From Anagrus nilaparvatae (Eukaryota; Arthropoda; Insecta; Hymenoptera; Mymaridae), in contig JAKSXM010000272.1 of NCBI GenBank assembly GCA_022575985.1, positions 7,378,001 to 7,442,000 on the forward strand: a stretch of DNA of 64,000 nt, given 5' to 3'. Position 1 is the stretch's first letter. Every line of letters starts with the position of its first letter. The translations under genes and the position numbers were made by a program. The notes beneath the pieces are model-generated. The model did not search any database, had not been told where the DNA came from, and was given only the letters and a program-made list of their open reading frames with translations. Shown one piece after another: positions 37,301 through 49,240 of this stretch.

Positions 37301-38324
37301 AGGTATTGATCTTTTATCAAATAATAAAAATAATTTAATGTAACTGTAAATTATCTAAAATTTTAACGTGGAACATGTTTATAGGGAGATTGTTGATTAT
37401 TACCCTGAAAATATGAAAATCAAGGGGGGTGGGGGTCAAATGTGTAAATTAACTCAAGTTTAGTGACTTAGAATAATCCAGATTTAGGGACTTTGTAATT
37501 TGGTTTAAGAAGCTTAACATTTACAATTAGTGAAAGTGATAATTACAATATATAAAAATAGCAAATTGTATTGTAATGTTACGTAACATTTGTGCATTAT
37601 ATACCTAGCCCTCAGCTGTAATAAACATGTTCCATGTATTTTGGTTGTGTTTAAATTTAACAAACAAGTGAGGGAATAAATAAAATATTCCCAGAAAAAA
37701 TTTTTTGATAAAGGATCTAGTAAAATATAAAAAAGTAATTTTAAAATACATTAAAACAATTAATAGCTGCTGAAGCAACTGGTGGATAAACGTCAAACTG
37801 AGAAACAAACCAAGCTCCTGCTAACTGTTTTAAATAGGGTGCAATTTTTTTACCGACTCTTTTCATAACTGCTGCATGGGTCATTTGTACAACTTCTCTT
37901 ACTCTATGATCAACATCAACCGCAAGTGAATTATAAAATCGAGGCCAAAATGGAAGCATTGCTTCTATTGCAGACATTTCTAAATTTTTAATTAATTCAG
38001 TAAATTCTTCTAAAGCCTTAAACCTTGTAACTGGATCTTTTTTATTCATTTTTTTAAAAAGTAATTGAAAGCTGGGATCAATATTAGTTAAATCAACATC
38101 ATTTTCTATTTGAAGACCAGGCAGTAAGGGAACAAATCCTCCATCCTTTGAAGCAGTAAAACCAATAAAACTTGGTGCTGCTGAACCCAAAAATTCTGCA
38201 CTTTTACTGCTGCTTGATGGCTAATAACAATTTTAAAAATATATTATTGACTAATTATGAAGAAACTCTAACGTTTACTTACCCGAGAATTATTTTTAGA
38301 ACGCTGTCCTTTGTTTTTCCCCAT
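31373..38324 (-). CDS. Ltn1: E3 ubiquitin ligase listerin, 1,695 aa, 22 coding exons
   Basis: Listerin is the ribosome-associated quality control ligase that binds 60S subunits with NEMF and ubiquitinates stalled nascent chains. Exons 5' to 3': 38283-38324, 37750-38220, 37140-37255, 36709-37060, 36467-36654, 36263-36398, 35505-36200, 35237-35444, 34802-35168, 34313-34739, 34077-34192, 33856-34012, 33591-33772, 33336-33519, 33103-33277, 32675-33035, 32469-32615, 32269-32399, 31994-32205, 31734-31925, 31504-31671, 31373-31432; 5,088 nt with every phase matching. Seen: start [15 protein letters not shown], the N-terminal listerin domain ([24 protein letters not shown]), a long helical-repeat middle, then a C4HC3 RING (C1645, C1648, C1664, C1667, H1672, C1675, C1688, C1691) ending PICRNVF. 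Length fits animal listerins (about 1,750). Most introns are under 110 nt; the largest contains a MITE. Confidence 0.96.
37364..37655 (-). mobile_element. MITE family M, copy 4, in listerin intron 2
   Basis: Starts AACGTGGAACATGTTTATAG and ends AAACATGTTCCATGTATTTT plus GGTTGTGT, with an internal run of G at about 37,425-37,436. It lies in the intron between coding exons 2 and 3 (37,256-37,749), 494 nt long against 60-110 nt for most other introns of this gene. No splice site is broken. Non-coding. Confidence 0.75.
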
Positions 38325-39034
38325 AGCAAATAAAAATCTTAAAAGAACCACTACCTGTTAATAAAAATAATAAATATTCACTTCATTCTTTAATGACTTA
38401 ATTCTAGCTAAATCTGTTATTTATTTTATTTAACAATATAAAAAAAATGCAATTGTTTAACACAACTATAACAGCTGATTGTAATTAAAGCATTTTTTTT
38501 TTAAATGAGAGCATGATGCCAAAAATTTGCAAATTACATATAAATAAATATATGAATACAGGAACTATTATTTATAATACTGAAATATTAGTCTGAAATA
38601 TTTGTTTATGTTATATACCTAAAAATTTTTTTTGTTAACTTTCTTCTGTAAATGTAAAATATCTTAAACACTTAATAAAATTTTTTAATTAAACAATAAC
38701 TTTGTAAACTTCAAATGCAGTAACAAAAAGATAAATAAATATAAAAATAAATTTATACCAATATTTTATTTTATTTATAACCTTCAGTTGGTATCATTAT
38801 GTGTCTCATGTCTGTTGGCAAGTTTGAGATCTACTGTGCAACTAAACTATTTTCTGCTAGTGCACAATGTGCATGCAGTCAAGAGTGCATTTATATAAAC
38901 AAAAAAATTTATTTTTGTGTTAAGAATTTTTTACAACTTGTCTCTAAATTTAAAATGTATATTATTTAAATACTAAACTCAAATCTAAATTTTTGGTTTT
39001 AGATAAAAAAAAATATTTTACTTGTTCAATAAAA
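38325..39034. promoter_or_regulatory. head-to-head promoter region of LTN1 and MRPS31
   Basis: The start codons of listerin (minus) and mS31 (plus) are 710 bp apart with nothing coding between, so a shared bidirectional promoter is likely. On the listerin side TTAACAG followed by GTAGTGG at about 38,353 looks like a 3' splice site in the 5' UTR, implying an upstream non-coding exon. The less AT-rich patch at 38,790-38,890 contains the dyad TGCACAATGTGCA. No canonical TATA box can be picked out reliably in such AT-rich DNA. Confidence 0.5.
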
Positions 39035-41018
39035 ATGTTGTCATTACGATTATTTTATAGGTAATGTAAAAACTAATAAGTACTCAAAGCTAATTTGTTA
39101 TAATAATTCATCACCATATCTTTTAAGAAATCAAATACTTATAATTGATATTTCAGAGATTTAAATCATTATAAAGGAACATTTCAAAAGCTGCACACAT
39201 CAATTGTTTCATTAACTACACAAGATTCATCATCCAGCAGTTCATCTTCGGACTCATCATCTGATACAGATAATGAAAAAACAAATAATAAAATTAAAAA
39301 AACAAAAGTTAGAGAATTCAAAAAACCCAGTGATGAAGAAATTCAAGCAAGAAATACTAGGTTAAATACTTTATTGGAGAAAATATCATCGGTAATTATT
39401 AAAACCCATAAAAACTTATTATTTAACTATTTAATGCATGTAGAAACAATAACAATATTATTTTTTATTTAAAATGTTTACATGTAGAATTCAAAAACAT
39501 TAAATAAATCTGAAACAGCAGTAAATAATACTTTCAACATTGCAATCAAACCCAAAAAAATCAGATTTAAGGATGCTAAACTAAAGACATCTGAAAAAGA
39601 AATACCATATGGTTTGTAAATTTTTTCTTAAGTATTATTATAAGTAATCTATTCTCTAATAATCTATAAGTATTATTTATAAGTAATCTATTCTCAAATA
39701 ATCACTGAAATATGAAGTCAAGTTTTTTGGATGATCCTATGCAAATTAAGTTTACTTTTTATTTATTAAAATTCCTAAAATATTGAATTAATCATGGATA
39801 TCAAATATTTTTTGCTTAATTGTATAAATATTAATAATAAGAATGAGTGCAAATCTAAATGAATGAAAAATGAATGAAGGAATAAAACAGTTTTTCATCA
39901 ATTCTTTATATTATAAATATTAATTTGAAGAATAAGCACTTCTGCACCTGAATAAATTTAGCAAATTAATGCAAATACTGAGGGTGTTTATCATATTAAC
40001 AATCCATTTTCTTTTTTCTGTTATTAATCATAATTGTAAAACTAAAAAATTGTTTTAATAGCTAAACAGTTGGAAGGGGCAGCTAAAGATGTTGCAGAAG
40101 CACTGGGAGGCAACACAAAAGAAACTGAGATAGAACTATTAAGCAAAGTTTTGAATATTGAAAAAATAAATCCAGAAGAATTGAAAAACCAAGATGAAAG
40201 CTCAAAAAATTTAAAGTAACATCAGTTTTTAATTTCTTTATGTTTTGTTTTAACAAATAATCTAATTTATTTCTTACTTTTTTTTCAGTGAATTGTTAAC
40301 TGAAATGAAATTTGATAAAACTTCTCCAGTAAATTATGATGAAAAACGTCTAGAGCAAGCTAGAAAAGTAAGACAATTTAAGAATTATGCTCGTCAAACA
40401 AAAGAAATTGTAGAAACTTCACAATTAAAATCTGAAGTTCAAAAATTAGGAATATTTGAGAGTTTATCAACTGATATAGCTGAATCCAAAACTCCTAGAC
40501 TATCAATGTGGGAAGCTATGGAAGAAAGAGAATTAAAACTTGCAGTCTTGCGACCCCCTGAAAATATTTTCCAAGAACTAATTTTATGGACTGAACAAGG
40601 AAAAATATGGCATTTCCCAATTGACAATGAGCAAGGTACCTTTTTTTTCAAATTTTTGATTTATTCTTAAAATAATAATTTTATACAATTAATAATTTTT
40701 TTTTGTATTTTTTCTATAGGTTTAACAGAAGAACAAAACGTCCATTTTACCGAACACGTTTTCTTAGAAAAATATTTAAAGGACTGGTGTCCTAAAAGAG
40801 GTCCAATAAAGCATTTCATGGAATTAGTTTGTGTTGGGTTATCAAAAAGTCCTTACATAACAGTTGCAGAAAAGCAAGCTCATATAGAATGGTACAGAGA
40901 ATATTTTGAAGAAAAGAAAAATTTATTAATAGAGCTAGGAGCTCTTGAAACTAAAGATAAAAAAGTCATTGCTGATAAAGAACAAAAATTGAATAAAAAA
41001 GAACAAATTACAGCATGA
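39035..41018 (+). CDS. mRpS31: mitochondrial small ribosomal subunit protein mS31 (MRPS31), 394 aa, 6 exons
   Basis: Animal-specific protein of the mitoribosome small subunit head. Exons: 39035-39060, 39157-39391, 39488-39611, 40062-40215, 40289-40635, 40720-41018; 1,185 nt, phases consistent, 394 aa against about 395 in human. The N-terminus MLSLRLFYR... is basic and hydrophobic with no acidic residue before position 10, fitting a mitochondrial presequence. A Ser-rich acidic linker follows (residues about 35-55). The conserved C-terminal mS31 domain includes LSMWEAMEERELK, LILWTEQGKIWHFPIDNEQG, FLEKYLKDWCP and ETKDKK near the end. Exon 1 encodes only nine codons. Divergent from listerin, convergent with SWT1. 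Confidence 0.95.
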
Positions 41019-41042
41019 ACAAAAATTTATTAACACAGTGTA

Positions 41043-41048
41043 AATAAA
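41043..41048 (+). promoter_or_regulatory. poly(A) signal of MRPS31
   Basis: AATAAA 24 bases after the mS31 stop codon. Position and context fit a real signal, though the hexamer is common in this DNA. Confidence 0.45.
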
Positions 41049-41849
41049 AAAAATTTCTATAAACATAATCGACTTTATTTGTATATGATTTTAATAGATA
41101 TTAAAATTATGTTATTAATTAATTTTATCTTTTTAATTGAATTTACATACCATATAGCAATAATTAAGGTTCTAATATGAATGGGTGTTATTGGCTTAGT
41201 TTCTGTTATTGGATAAGCCCTTTTGAATGAGTCAATTGACATATAGATAGTTAATTATTAATTTACTCAATTAAAATTTTTACTTAGTTACATCATGATA
41301 GTTTGTTATAAAATTTTTTGGCAATAAAAAAAAATTTATTTTTTAATTTTGTGGGGATACCTAATAAAAAAAAGTGAATGGAAAAAGCGAGGTTTTACTT
41401 AAGCATCTATAAAGTATTCTAATAATAAATATGGTGTTCTTTTTTTAATGAATTTTATTTACAAATATTTATTTATCCTTAGTACATATATAAATACAAA
41501 ATAAAAAAATAAAAAATTAATAATCACAAATAAGTAATATTTACATTTTTTATAAATAACAATATGTAAGCTAAAAAATAAATATGAAGTTAAATCTTCG
41601 ATTTATAGCTTTTACAATCATATTTAAGATTGAATTAGTTAGTGCACATGGTAACAGAGTTATAACTCTGCTATAAATTTTTAATATAAAGTAATATCAA
41701 ATTCTGTATATAGACATATAAAAATAATAATTAAAAAAAAAAAAAAAAAAAAAACAATTACAAAAATAGAATTATATCATCATATTTTAAATCAAGTATA
41801 CACTGAGTATATTATTTTAATTCATACTAAAATTTTAGTTTTTATGTAC
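41049..41849. other. convergent 3' intergenic region, poly(A) run
   Basis: Gene-free region between the 3' ends of mS31 and SWT1, holding the 3' UTRs of both. Contains a run of about 22 A at 41,731-41,753. No repeat boundary or small RNA recognised. Confidence 0.45.
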
Positions 41850-44808
41850 CTATGTAAATTTGTGACTTGCCATTCGACAGAAATGCATTGTCAATTCTCT
41901 CAACTGATGTAAGCCACTATGTAGTAAATGTTTTTTCCATTTTATGCAGCAATAAACATCTAAAGGTGTTATATTTTCAACTTTATCTAATTCTATTTCG
42001 GGTGAAAAGTTAACTAATGCATCATAAACATTGATTATTAGATTAGCATTAACATCAGCTGCTGATTTGATTTTTTCAAGTGCTCTGTTATAAATTGAAT
42101 TGAAATTTTGTATTAAAACCTAAATAATTATTATAATAATTAAATACTTACAAAGTTAATACTTGTAGTAAATTAATGGAGCTTGCAGCTACATCTTTAT
42201 ATATTTGGGATACTATTGCAATATTTAAATATGGATGTGATTTATTGTAAATAAATGAACATGGCATGCCATGTTTTTCTGCCGTTAAACCACTAAAAAT
42301 TAATAAATTTTTTATAATTATAAAAAATAGAATTATTTTGTGCTTATTAAAATAAATTTTGTTTTTTTTTCAAACCATGTGTCACGAGTAAAAGAATATA
42401 TTTCTTCAAAGCAAGAGAATGCATAATTAGCTCTCCTCTCTTCTTCTTCTTTATCGATGCATTGCCCTATTAAATCTTTAAATTTCTTATAATTATTGTC
42501 ATTTATAGTATTTTTGCATTCTTTTCTTAAATCCTGAAAAAAGTAATATTTGCTTATATAAGTCAGAAAAGTTAATTATACCTTCATTGCTTATACCATT
42601 AATTTATTAGTTGTCTCCGTTTTTAATTTAAAAAATCTATCATCGTTTATAGTCTGAATAAAATCTAAAGATTTTTCTAAAAATAACATTGTTTTTTGTA
42701 ATTTATGTGCTGATAAATATGTATCGCTTACATAAATTTGAATATCTTTTAAAAATATTTCCCCTTTTTTTAAAAATAATTGCGAAAATGCTATTACCCA
42801 ATATTTTAAAGTAAGTTTAATTACATCTTCAATATTCCATGGTGGTTTGTTGTCAATATGAATTTTCCATTTATTACCAAACATTTTTTCTAACTCAGAA
42901 GTTACAATCTATAATAAAAGGTGATGCGAGATGTTTATATTTAAATTATTGTAAAGTTTTATAGTCAAATTTGATAATTATCAAAAATATTTACAGTAGA
43001 AAGAACAGATTGTAGCAAGGATTTTCCTTTTTCAATAGTATTTTCAGATGACAATTCTTTATTTTCATCAAACTGAATATTCAAGCTGTTCAATAAAAAT
43101 TCCTCTCTATGATTTGATAATTTTATTAAATTTATATTTTCTAAGGCATCATTTTTTCCTAAACATTTTATATCATACATAGCAGCTTTATCATAAAGTG
43201 TTTCATCATATGAAATGAGGGCCTATACAAAAAAATTAATTTTTTATGAATAATATAAACATATTTTATAAGTATCAAACAAATTTTTTACTAACTATAG
43301 GTCTTAGATCCTGAATTTGTAAGCAAATTTGTAATATTTCATCGTTAGGGCATTCTGTACTAAATCTTTCCTTATTTTTTTCAACATCTATAAATAATTG
43401 ACCCAAAAATTTAGTATTTTCTGCTGTAAAATTTTTTTTTAAGAATTCAACAGCTTCATTTGCTTTCAGTTTCAAAATTTGGGATTTTGAACTGTCATTT
43501 TCTAAATATACTAGCTCCTAAAAAAACATACAATTGTAATAACTGCATAAAAAATATCTGCTAAATATAAAATTACTTGTAAGACCGTCCAAGGAATAAC
43601 TATAAATGGTTTCCCATAAGTATGAGAATAAGAATCTTGAATATCTTTGATTAATTCTAAATTTGAAATAAAGACATTAGTATCAATTACAATATATAAA
43701 GAATTTTGTATTTTGGATATATCAAAGGGTGTGTATTTAAAATTTGATAAATCTTGTGATTTTCTTGATTGATTAATATTTTTTTGAAATCTAGCATTTT
43801 GCACCTACAATAAAAAATAAATTTTCTTAAAATAAAAAAAAAAATATTTAAATAAAAGTTTTTACTTCTTTTAAAATTCTTTCATCTTGTATGGGTCTCC
43901 AAAAATCTTGTTTACAAACAGAAATATTTTCTAATTTTTTGAGAATCCTTTTTTCTGCCGTTTCATCCTCAATTTCATTTTTTAAACTCTCTTTTTTATT
44001 AAGCAAATATAAATGATTATTTCTTTCAATTCCTGTTTCTAATAAAGAAGATCTTTTTTGAAAGTTAACTTGTAGATTAGATAATTTTTCTTTTAAACCT
44101 TCATTGCCAAAATTATTAAGAACATCAGAATAAGACATTGTATCATTTGCATTTTCAATTTCAGATTCACTTGTTTGAATATCATTATTTGATTTTTGTT
44201 TAAAATTTTTCTTCTTAGTACTAAATGATTGGCATAAGATAACAGATTTATCACTAGAATCACTTAAGATATTTGCCTCTTTATCTTTTTCAAGTACTTG
44301 TTGAACAGAATGAAGTGTATTCGATTTATTAGGACTAGTAGAGTGATTTTTTTTTTTAATATTTAATACTGTTTTCTTTTTTAAAATTGCATTTGAATTT
44401 ACTACTGAACTATAATAATCTTCTTCAACAGATGAATAGTCAGATGAATTATATTCAGTTTGTTCGTTACTGGTTTTTCTTTTTCCATTTTTCTTGTTAT
44501 TATTATTCTGCAATTGTCAGACAATATCATATTATTTTAAAGTAGTAGTAGTATTTAATTCTTGCTCATAATTAGTTAGATAATTGTTTCAAGAATTCTT
44601 ATCATTTTAAAGTATATATTTATACAAATAATTATATTTAAATTCAAAACTAAAAAAAAAAATTAGGTACCTTTTCGTATACTTCTTGTAAAGTCCAACA
44701 TGATTCACCAGAGTCAACATTAAAATAAAATATTCTATCTGGATGTTTTTTTGATGTTTTGATTATCCATCCAGCTGGTAGTTCTTCTTTATTAGAAGAT
44801 TGAAACAT
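41850..44808 (-). CDS. Swt1: SWT1-like RNA endonuclease, 775 aa, 9 exons
   Basis: SWT1 proteins are PIN-domain endoribonucleases acting in quality control of nuclear or perinuclear mRNPs. Exons 5' to 3': 44671-44808, 43866-44507, 43577-43804, 43296-43517, 42995-43222, 42597-42908, 42376-42533, 42163-42292, 41850-42119; 2,328 nt. Seen in order: an N-terminal WW-like segment (LPAGWIIKT...FYFNVDSGESCW, residues 10-40) lacking the usual final proline; a polar low-complexity stretch (47-220); a PIN domain from about residue 296 with acidic residues D301 (VIDTNVF), E337 (ELVYLEN), D395 (NDEIL) and D416 (ISYDETL), all in the expected places; and a helical C-terminal region. Shorter than human SWT1 (about 900 aa), mainly in the linker. 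The CAA/GTATTA donor of exon 8 was chosen over a nearby GTAAGT because only it keeps the frame. Confidence 0.9.
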
Positions 44809-46245
44809 CTTTGTTTACATTTATTGTATTATTGGTAACAATTTAATTTAATTAAAGCGATATAGCAATAAAAGTTTATAAAAATATTTGATTTGGCAAC
44901 TCCAAAGTTTTCTTTACCCTGCATTTATTATCTTACTTTACTATTGTTTTTAATTGTATATAACCTGCAAGAATTTCTGATTCTGCTGAAAGCGCTGAAT
45001 TTGCTCAACGGCACCGCCTGGGCACCGCAGCCTGAATTGCAAGTCGACAAGTGATAAGTATCATCAACGTATATTATATTCTTTGGTATCATGGCGAGTA
45101 ACACAGTTTGCAACATTATACCAACCATAAATTTTAAATTTTACGACAGTGCTACCACCAAAGTCAATAAAACTGGCAAATTGCATTTTTTCATTTTTTT
45201 TTTTTTATAATAATAAATTAACAAAAAATTGGTATGTCATTTGCATAAATTTCAATTTAATAAAAGTTCTTTTCATATTAAAAATAAAAAGAAATTGTTT
45301 CATATGCACTAAAAATAGGCCGCGAATGAAATAAGTTTTTAAACGCAATCAATAGCGCTGATCTTGCATTTGACACAGATTGCGTACACGGTATCCCCTG
45401 ATTCAAAAACATTTTATGTATTTATAGGTACATTTTGTTTTAAATATAATTTTTATAAAATAGTTAACAAAAATTAAAAATGTTTCTGCAATATCTGAAA
45501 TGTTAAGAAAAATATATAGAAATATTTTGAAGATTTATGTTTGAAAGAAATACTGTACCTATACATATAGGTAGGTATTAAATTCAGATTTTAAATTAAA
45601 CGAGATTGAATCTAATGGTTTGGTCATTAAATAGGTTTAAAGTATTTTTTTTCGAAAGTGTTACTAAAAATAAGCATCAATATTAAAATTTAGCTATTAA
45701 AGTTTAATTTTTGGTTATTTGCAATCGTTGCATTTGAGGAAATTCAAAAAAAAAATAAGTCTAATTTTCATAAAATAGAAAATAAAATGAAAATAAATTT
45801 GCATGTCTAAAATAAAAAAGTTTTATCTGTCAAGTAGAAGATTTTGCAATTTTCGGGTATTGATCTCTTAAAAAAATGGGTCAAAATTTGTTCACTCTTT
45901 AAATAAATTAATTAACTAAATTAATTAAATTAATCAACCTGGGCAAGTCTCATTTTCTTTGTTTCAATCAATAACAACTTTTAAGAAAAATAATTTCAAA
46001 AAACTTACCGTTAATCTACTTTAATTTCAATTTTTCTCATTCTTAAATTTAGACATGCCACCGTTCAGTGCCTAAATTGGACACAGTAGATTTACAGAGT
46101 TGAAAAAGCCAATGAGAATAAAAAACTATACCCTTTTCCAGGTAATTTGAGAAAACCAAAATCTTTTTAAGTTGCCACCATTTTTGGACAGAAGCGGGTG
46201 TCCGACTTGAGAAATATTGCCCATATATAATAATTCATAAAAATT
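44809..46245. other. intergenic region upstream of SWT1
   Basis: Presumed SWT1 promoter plus AT-rich spacer. The patch at about 44,890-45,190 is much less AT-rich, with words such as GCAACGGCACCGCCTGGGC-like text, and is not explained by any recognised gene or repeat. A frame of 66 codons on the minus strand there shows no family resemblance. 45,200-46,245 shows nothing beyond AT-rich sequence and a TACCTATACATATAGGTAGG patch near 45,555. Confidence 0.4.
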
Positions 46246-46247
46246 TA

Positions 46248-46560
46248 TAACCGGTTTGTGTAACTGCACAACCAACGAACATGGAGCATGTTCACTCATG
46301 ACAGTAATCCACAAACCTAAATTACAATAAATCCCGAAATATAAATTATCCTAAGTCTATAAACTTAAAGTGTTCTAAGTTCTTGTTCTTATCAGGGCCT
46401 GATCAGGCCCTGACTCCCACTTCAAATTATTCTAAGTCCCTAAAGCGAAAAAATTCTAAATCCATTTCACCCCCCCCCCTAAAAAGTTCGCTTTTTCACC
46501 CCCCCCCCTACCGAGCCAAACTTTTTCAAATACCCCATCCAATGAACATGTTCCATGTTA
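46248..46560 (-). mobile_element. MITE family M, copy 5, with perfect 22-bp palindrome
   Basis: Boundaries ACCGGTTTGTGTAACTGCAC with GAGCATGTTCAC on the left and AATGAACATGTTCCATG on the right. Contains two C runs (about 46,470-46,508). At 46,392-46,413 it holds a perfect palindrome with half-site TCAGGGCCTGA. This compact copy serves as the reference for the enlarged copy 3. No coding capacity. Confidence 0.75.
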
Positions 46561-46837
46561 AAGTTTATAATATTAAAAAAATTAAACAAAATATCATTTT
46601 TTTTATTTTTATGCTATATTACAGAATAGACCAAAATTTTTCAGAAAGAGGGTCTGTAGAAAAATTTTCCGAGGAATCCAAAATTCAGTCAGAATTTTGA
46701 TTCGATTATAGGAAATCCCGGATAATGGAAATTTCGGGAAATGGTAGATTAAAAAATTTTTTTTTAGTTTTTAAGTACTATAAAGGCAAATATCCCTCAA
46801 AAAATAAATACATCGCCAGAGTCGAATAAATACGAAC

Positions 46838-47060
46838 TTATGAATTATTATTTGATAAAAAAAAATTATCGAATATCAAAAATCGAAGACGATAAACGGC
46901 GTAGAGAATCTAAAAAGAAAATTTTGTATAATAAGAAAATTTTTTTAATTGCTTTTTGGCTTTAGGAAATCAGGAATCGATTAGTTCAAATCACCCAAAA
47001 TTTACTAGATTCGCCAAAGAAAATGTCGGTATCCACAGAGCTCGGGAATGCTGTTAAATT
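46838..47060 (+). repeat. half copy of repeat P
   Basis: About 220 bp aligned in direct orientation with 49,030-49,240: shared words include AAAAAAAATTATC, AAAAAGAAAATTTT, GGAAATCAGGAA, TTTACTAGATT and GAAAATGTCGGTA. It abuts the left end of the family F foldback at 47,061. Only one half of the palindromic element is present. Confidence 0.65.
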
Positions 47061-48185
47061 TCTACTTCAGTCAAAATACGAGGGAGGGGTTGTATTGTTT
47101 CTGTTCATCACCAGATTTGGTCTAGCATAGGTTTTTTTCGCTAATTAGGGTCTTTTCTATGAGAAATTGGGACTTAACCCTTAAATTGGCCAAAACTACC
47201 CCTAAAAATGACATTTTCACTGTATTCACTTTAAGTCTTTGTTTGGTACATGAGGGGTTTTTGGGGTCCTGATGACAAATATGGAGGTACTTTTTATTAA
47301 AATTTAGATCTCCACCCTTAAATTAGCCATAACTACCCTTAAAAAGGGCATTTTCGCTGTATTTAAGCCTTTGAAATTTGGTATTGCAGGGTTCTTTGCG
47401 TCGCTGATCAAGAATATTGAGGTATTTTTTATAAAAAATTAGACTTTTACCCTTAAATTACCCAAAATTATCAGTTTTTATTTTTTTTCTTTAAATGGAA
47501 TTTTTCAAATATCATGAATAAAAAATCTTTTTAGATAAAAATTAATGAATTATTTATTTACAATATTACTAATCTAATAATAATTTTTAACCTTCACAGG
47601 GGTAGTTTTGGCTAATTTAAGTGTGAAAGAAAATTTTTTCATAGATGATACCTCAATATTCGTGATCAGCGACCTAAAAAACCCCGTATACCAATTTCAA
47701 ACGCTTAGTATGAATATAGCAAAAATGTTCTTTTTAGGGGTAATTTTGACCCAAGGGTGATACTCCAAATTTTCATAGAAAATACCTCAATATTAGTTAT
47801 TATCGACCCAAAAAAACCCATTAGACCAAATTTTAGAGGGCTATACAGTGAATGTAGCAAAAATGCCCTTTATAGGGGTAGTCAGGCCTGGAAGTAGTTT
47901 TGGCTAATTTAAGGGTGGAGGTTTAATTTTTCATAAAAAATACCTTAGTATTCGTGATCAGCGACCCAAAAAAAAACCCGTATACCAAATTTTAGACGAC
48001 TAGAGTAAATGTAGCGAAAATGCCACTTTTAGGGGTAGTTTTGGCCAATTTAAGGGTGAAGCCCCAATTTCTCATAGAAAGGTCCCTGATTTTTGTAATC
48101 AGCGACCCAAAAAACCTTTACTAGACCAAATCTGGTAGTGGCCAGAAACTATGCCCCCAAACCCGTATTTTGACAATGGAGTATT
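47061..48185. repeat. family F foldback element with ~140-bp tandem sub-repeats
   Basis: Outer ends TACTTCAGTCAAAATACGAG and its mirror near 48,185. Both arms consist of imperfect units of about 140 bp holding ACTACCCCTAAAAA, TTAAATTGGCCAAAA and GATCAGCGACCCAAAAA-type words; orientation flips near 47,550-47,630. Ends and units match fragments at 9,740-9,960, 29,327-29,650 and 57,711-58,815. Architecture is that of foldback elements; no protein is encoded. Confidence 0.8.
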
Positions 48186-48794
48186 CTTTGGACTTTTCGG
48201 GACTTTTCAACTTAAATCATTAATTTATGTATAAGTTTAATGTTTTATATTAAAGTCTTAAATCACAGTATATTAGTACATTCTATTTTTATTTTGCTAA
48301 ATGCAGAGGTTTACGGGTCCGAGGCGCGTACCCCGGAGATCCTGTAATTGCATTTGGTAATAATAAATATTTTTATAGATGAGGTTTTGATTATTTTTTT
48401 CTTTGCTAAGAATATCAAAAGTTGATACCAAAGGCACTCTTGGTTGGTACTGAATAATATGAAGTGCTGCAGGCTGCAGTGGAGTATGCAGCTATATGGA
48501 TGATTGGATGATCAAGCAAAGAATCAAAGATATATCACAGTTACCCAATCTAAAGTTACGTACGTTACGGTACTTTACGATCAGTCGCGAATATTATCGA
48601 AATTAGACGATAATTTTTTCTTTGCGACGCATGAAAACAGATGTTTGTATGTGTTTGTATGCATAAACGTTGTTTTTTATCGTGTATACATTTTTATAAG
48701 GTAAAAGAGCCTCAATAGGTTTTTACTGTTTTTTTCGAACGAGAGAAAGAGAAACGACCTGTGTGATCGCTCCTCGGATCGCACTCAATTAGTT

Positions 48795-49240
48795 GTAATT
48801 ACAGACATTTTCTATTAGGAATCTAATAAATTTTGGCTAACTGGTTTCTGATTTCCTGAAGTCAAAAATTATGATTATAAATTTTCCCCTTTTACAGGAA
48901 ATTTTCTTTTTAAATACCATTATCATCTTCAATTTTTGATATTCAACATAATTTTTTTTAATCAAACAATAAATCATAATCTCGTGTCTATTTGGCACTA
49001 TTTGATTTGGCGTGAACTGTTAATTATTATAAATAATTACCTATTTAATAAAAAAAAATTATCCAATATCAAAAATTGAAGTCGATAACGATCGGTGTAG
49101 AAGAACTAAAAAGAAAATTTTCTCTAAAAGGAAAATTTAATTTTTGGCTTCAGGAAATCAGGAACCAATTAGCCCAAATTTACTAGATTTTGCATAGAAA
49201 ATGTCGGTAATTACAGAGTTCCGTAATGCTGTTAATTAGT
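48795..49240. repeat. palindromic repeat P
   Basis: The left half (TAATTACAGACATTTTCTA ... TTTCCTGAAG ... TTTTGATATT) and right half (AATATCAAAAA ... CTTCAGGAAA ... GAAAATGTCGGTAATTACA) are inverted copies around about 49,015. A lone half of the same repeat lies at 46,838-47,060. About 440 bp, non-coding; probably a MITE. Confidence 0.7.

Noticed and set aside
44928..45128. 66-codon frame upstream of SWT1
   Set aside because: No conserved motif or splice context supports it. Only the underlying sequence complexity is noted as a finding.
46383..46700. 105-codon proline-rich frame
   Set aside because: It translates the C runs of MITE family M copy 5; it is not a gene.
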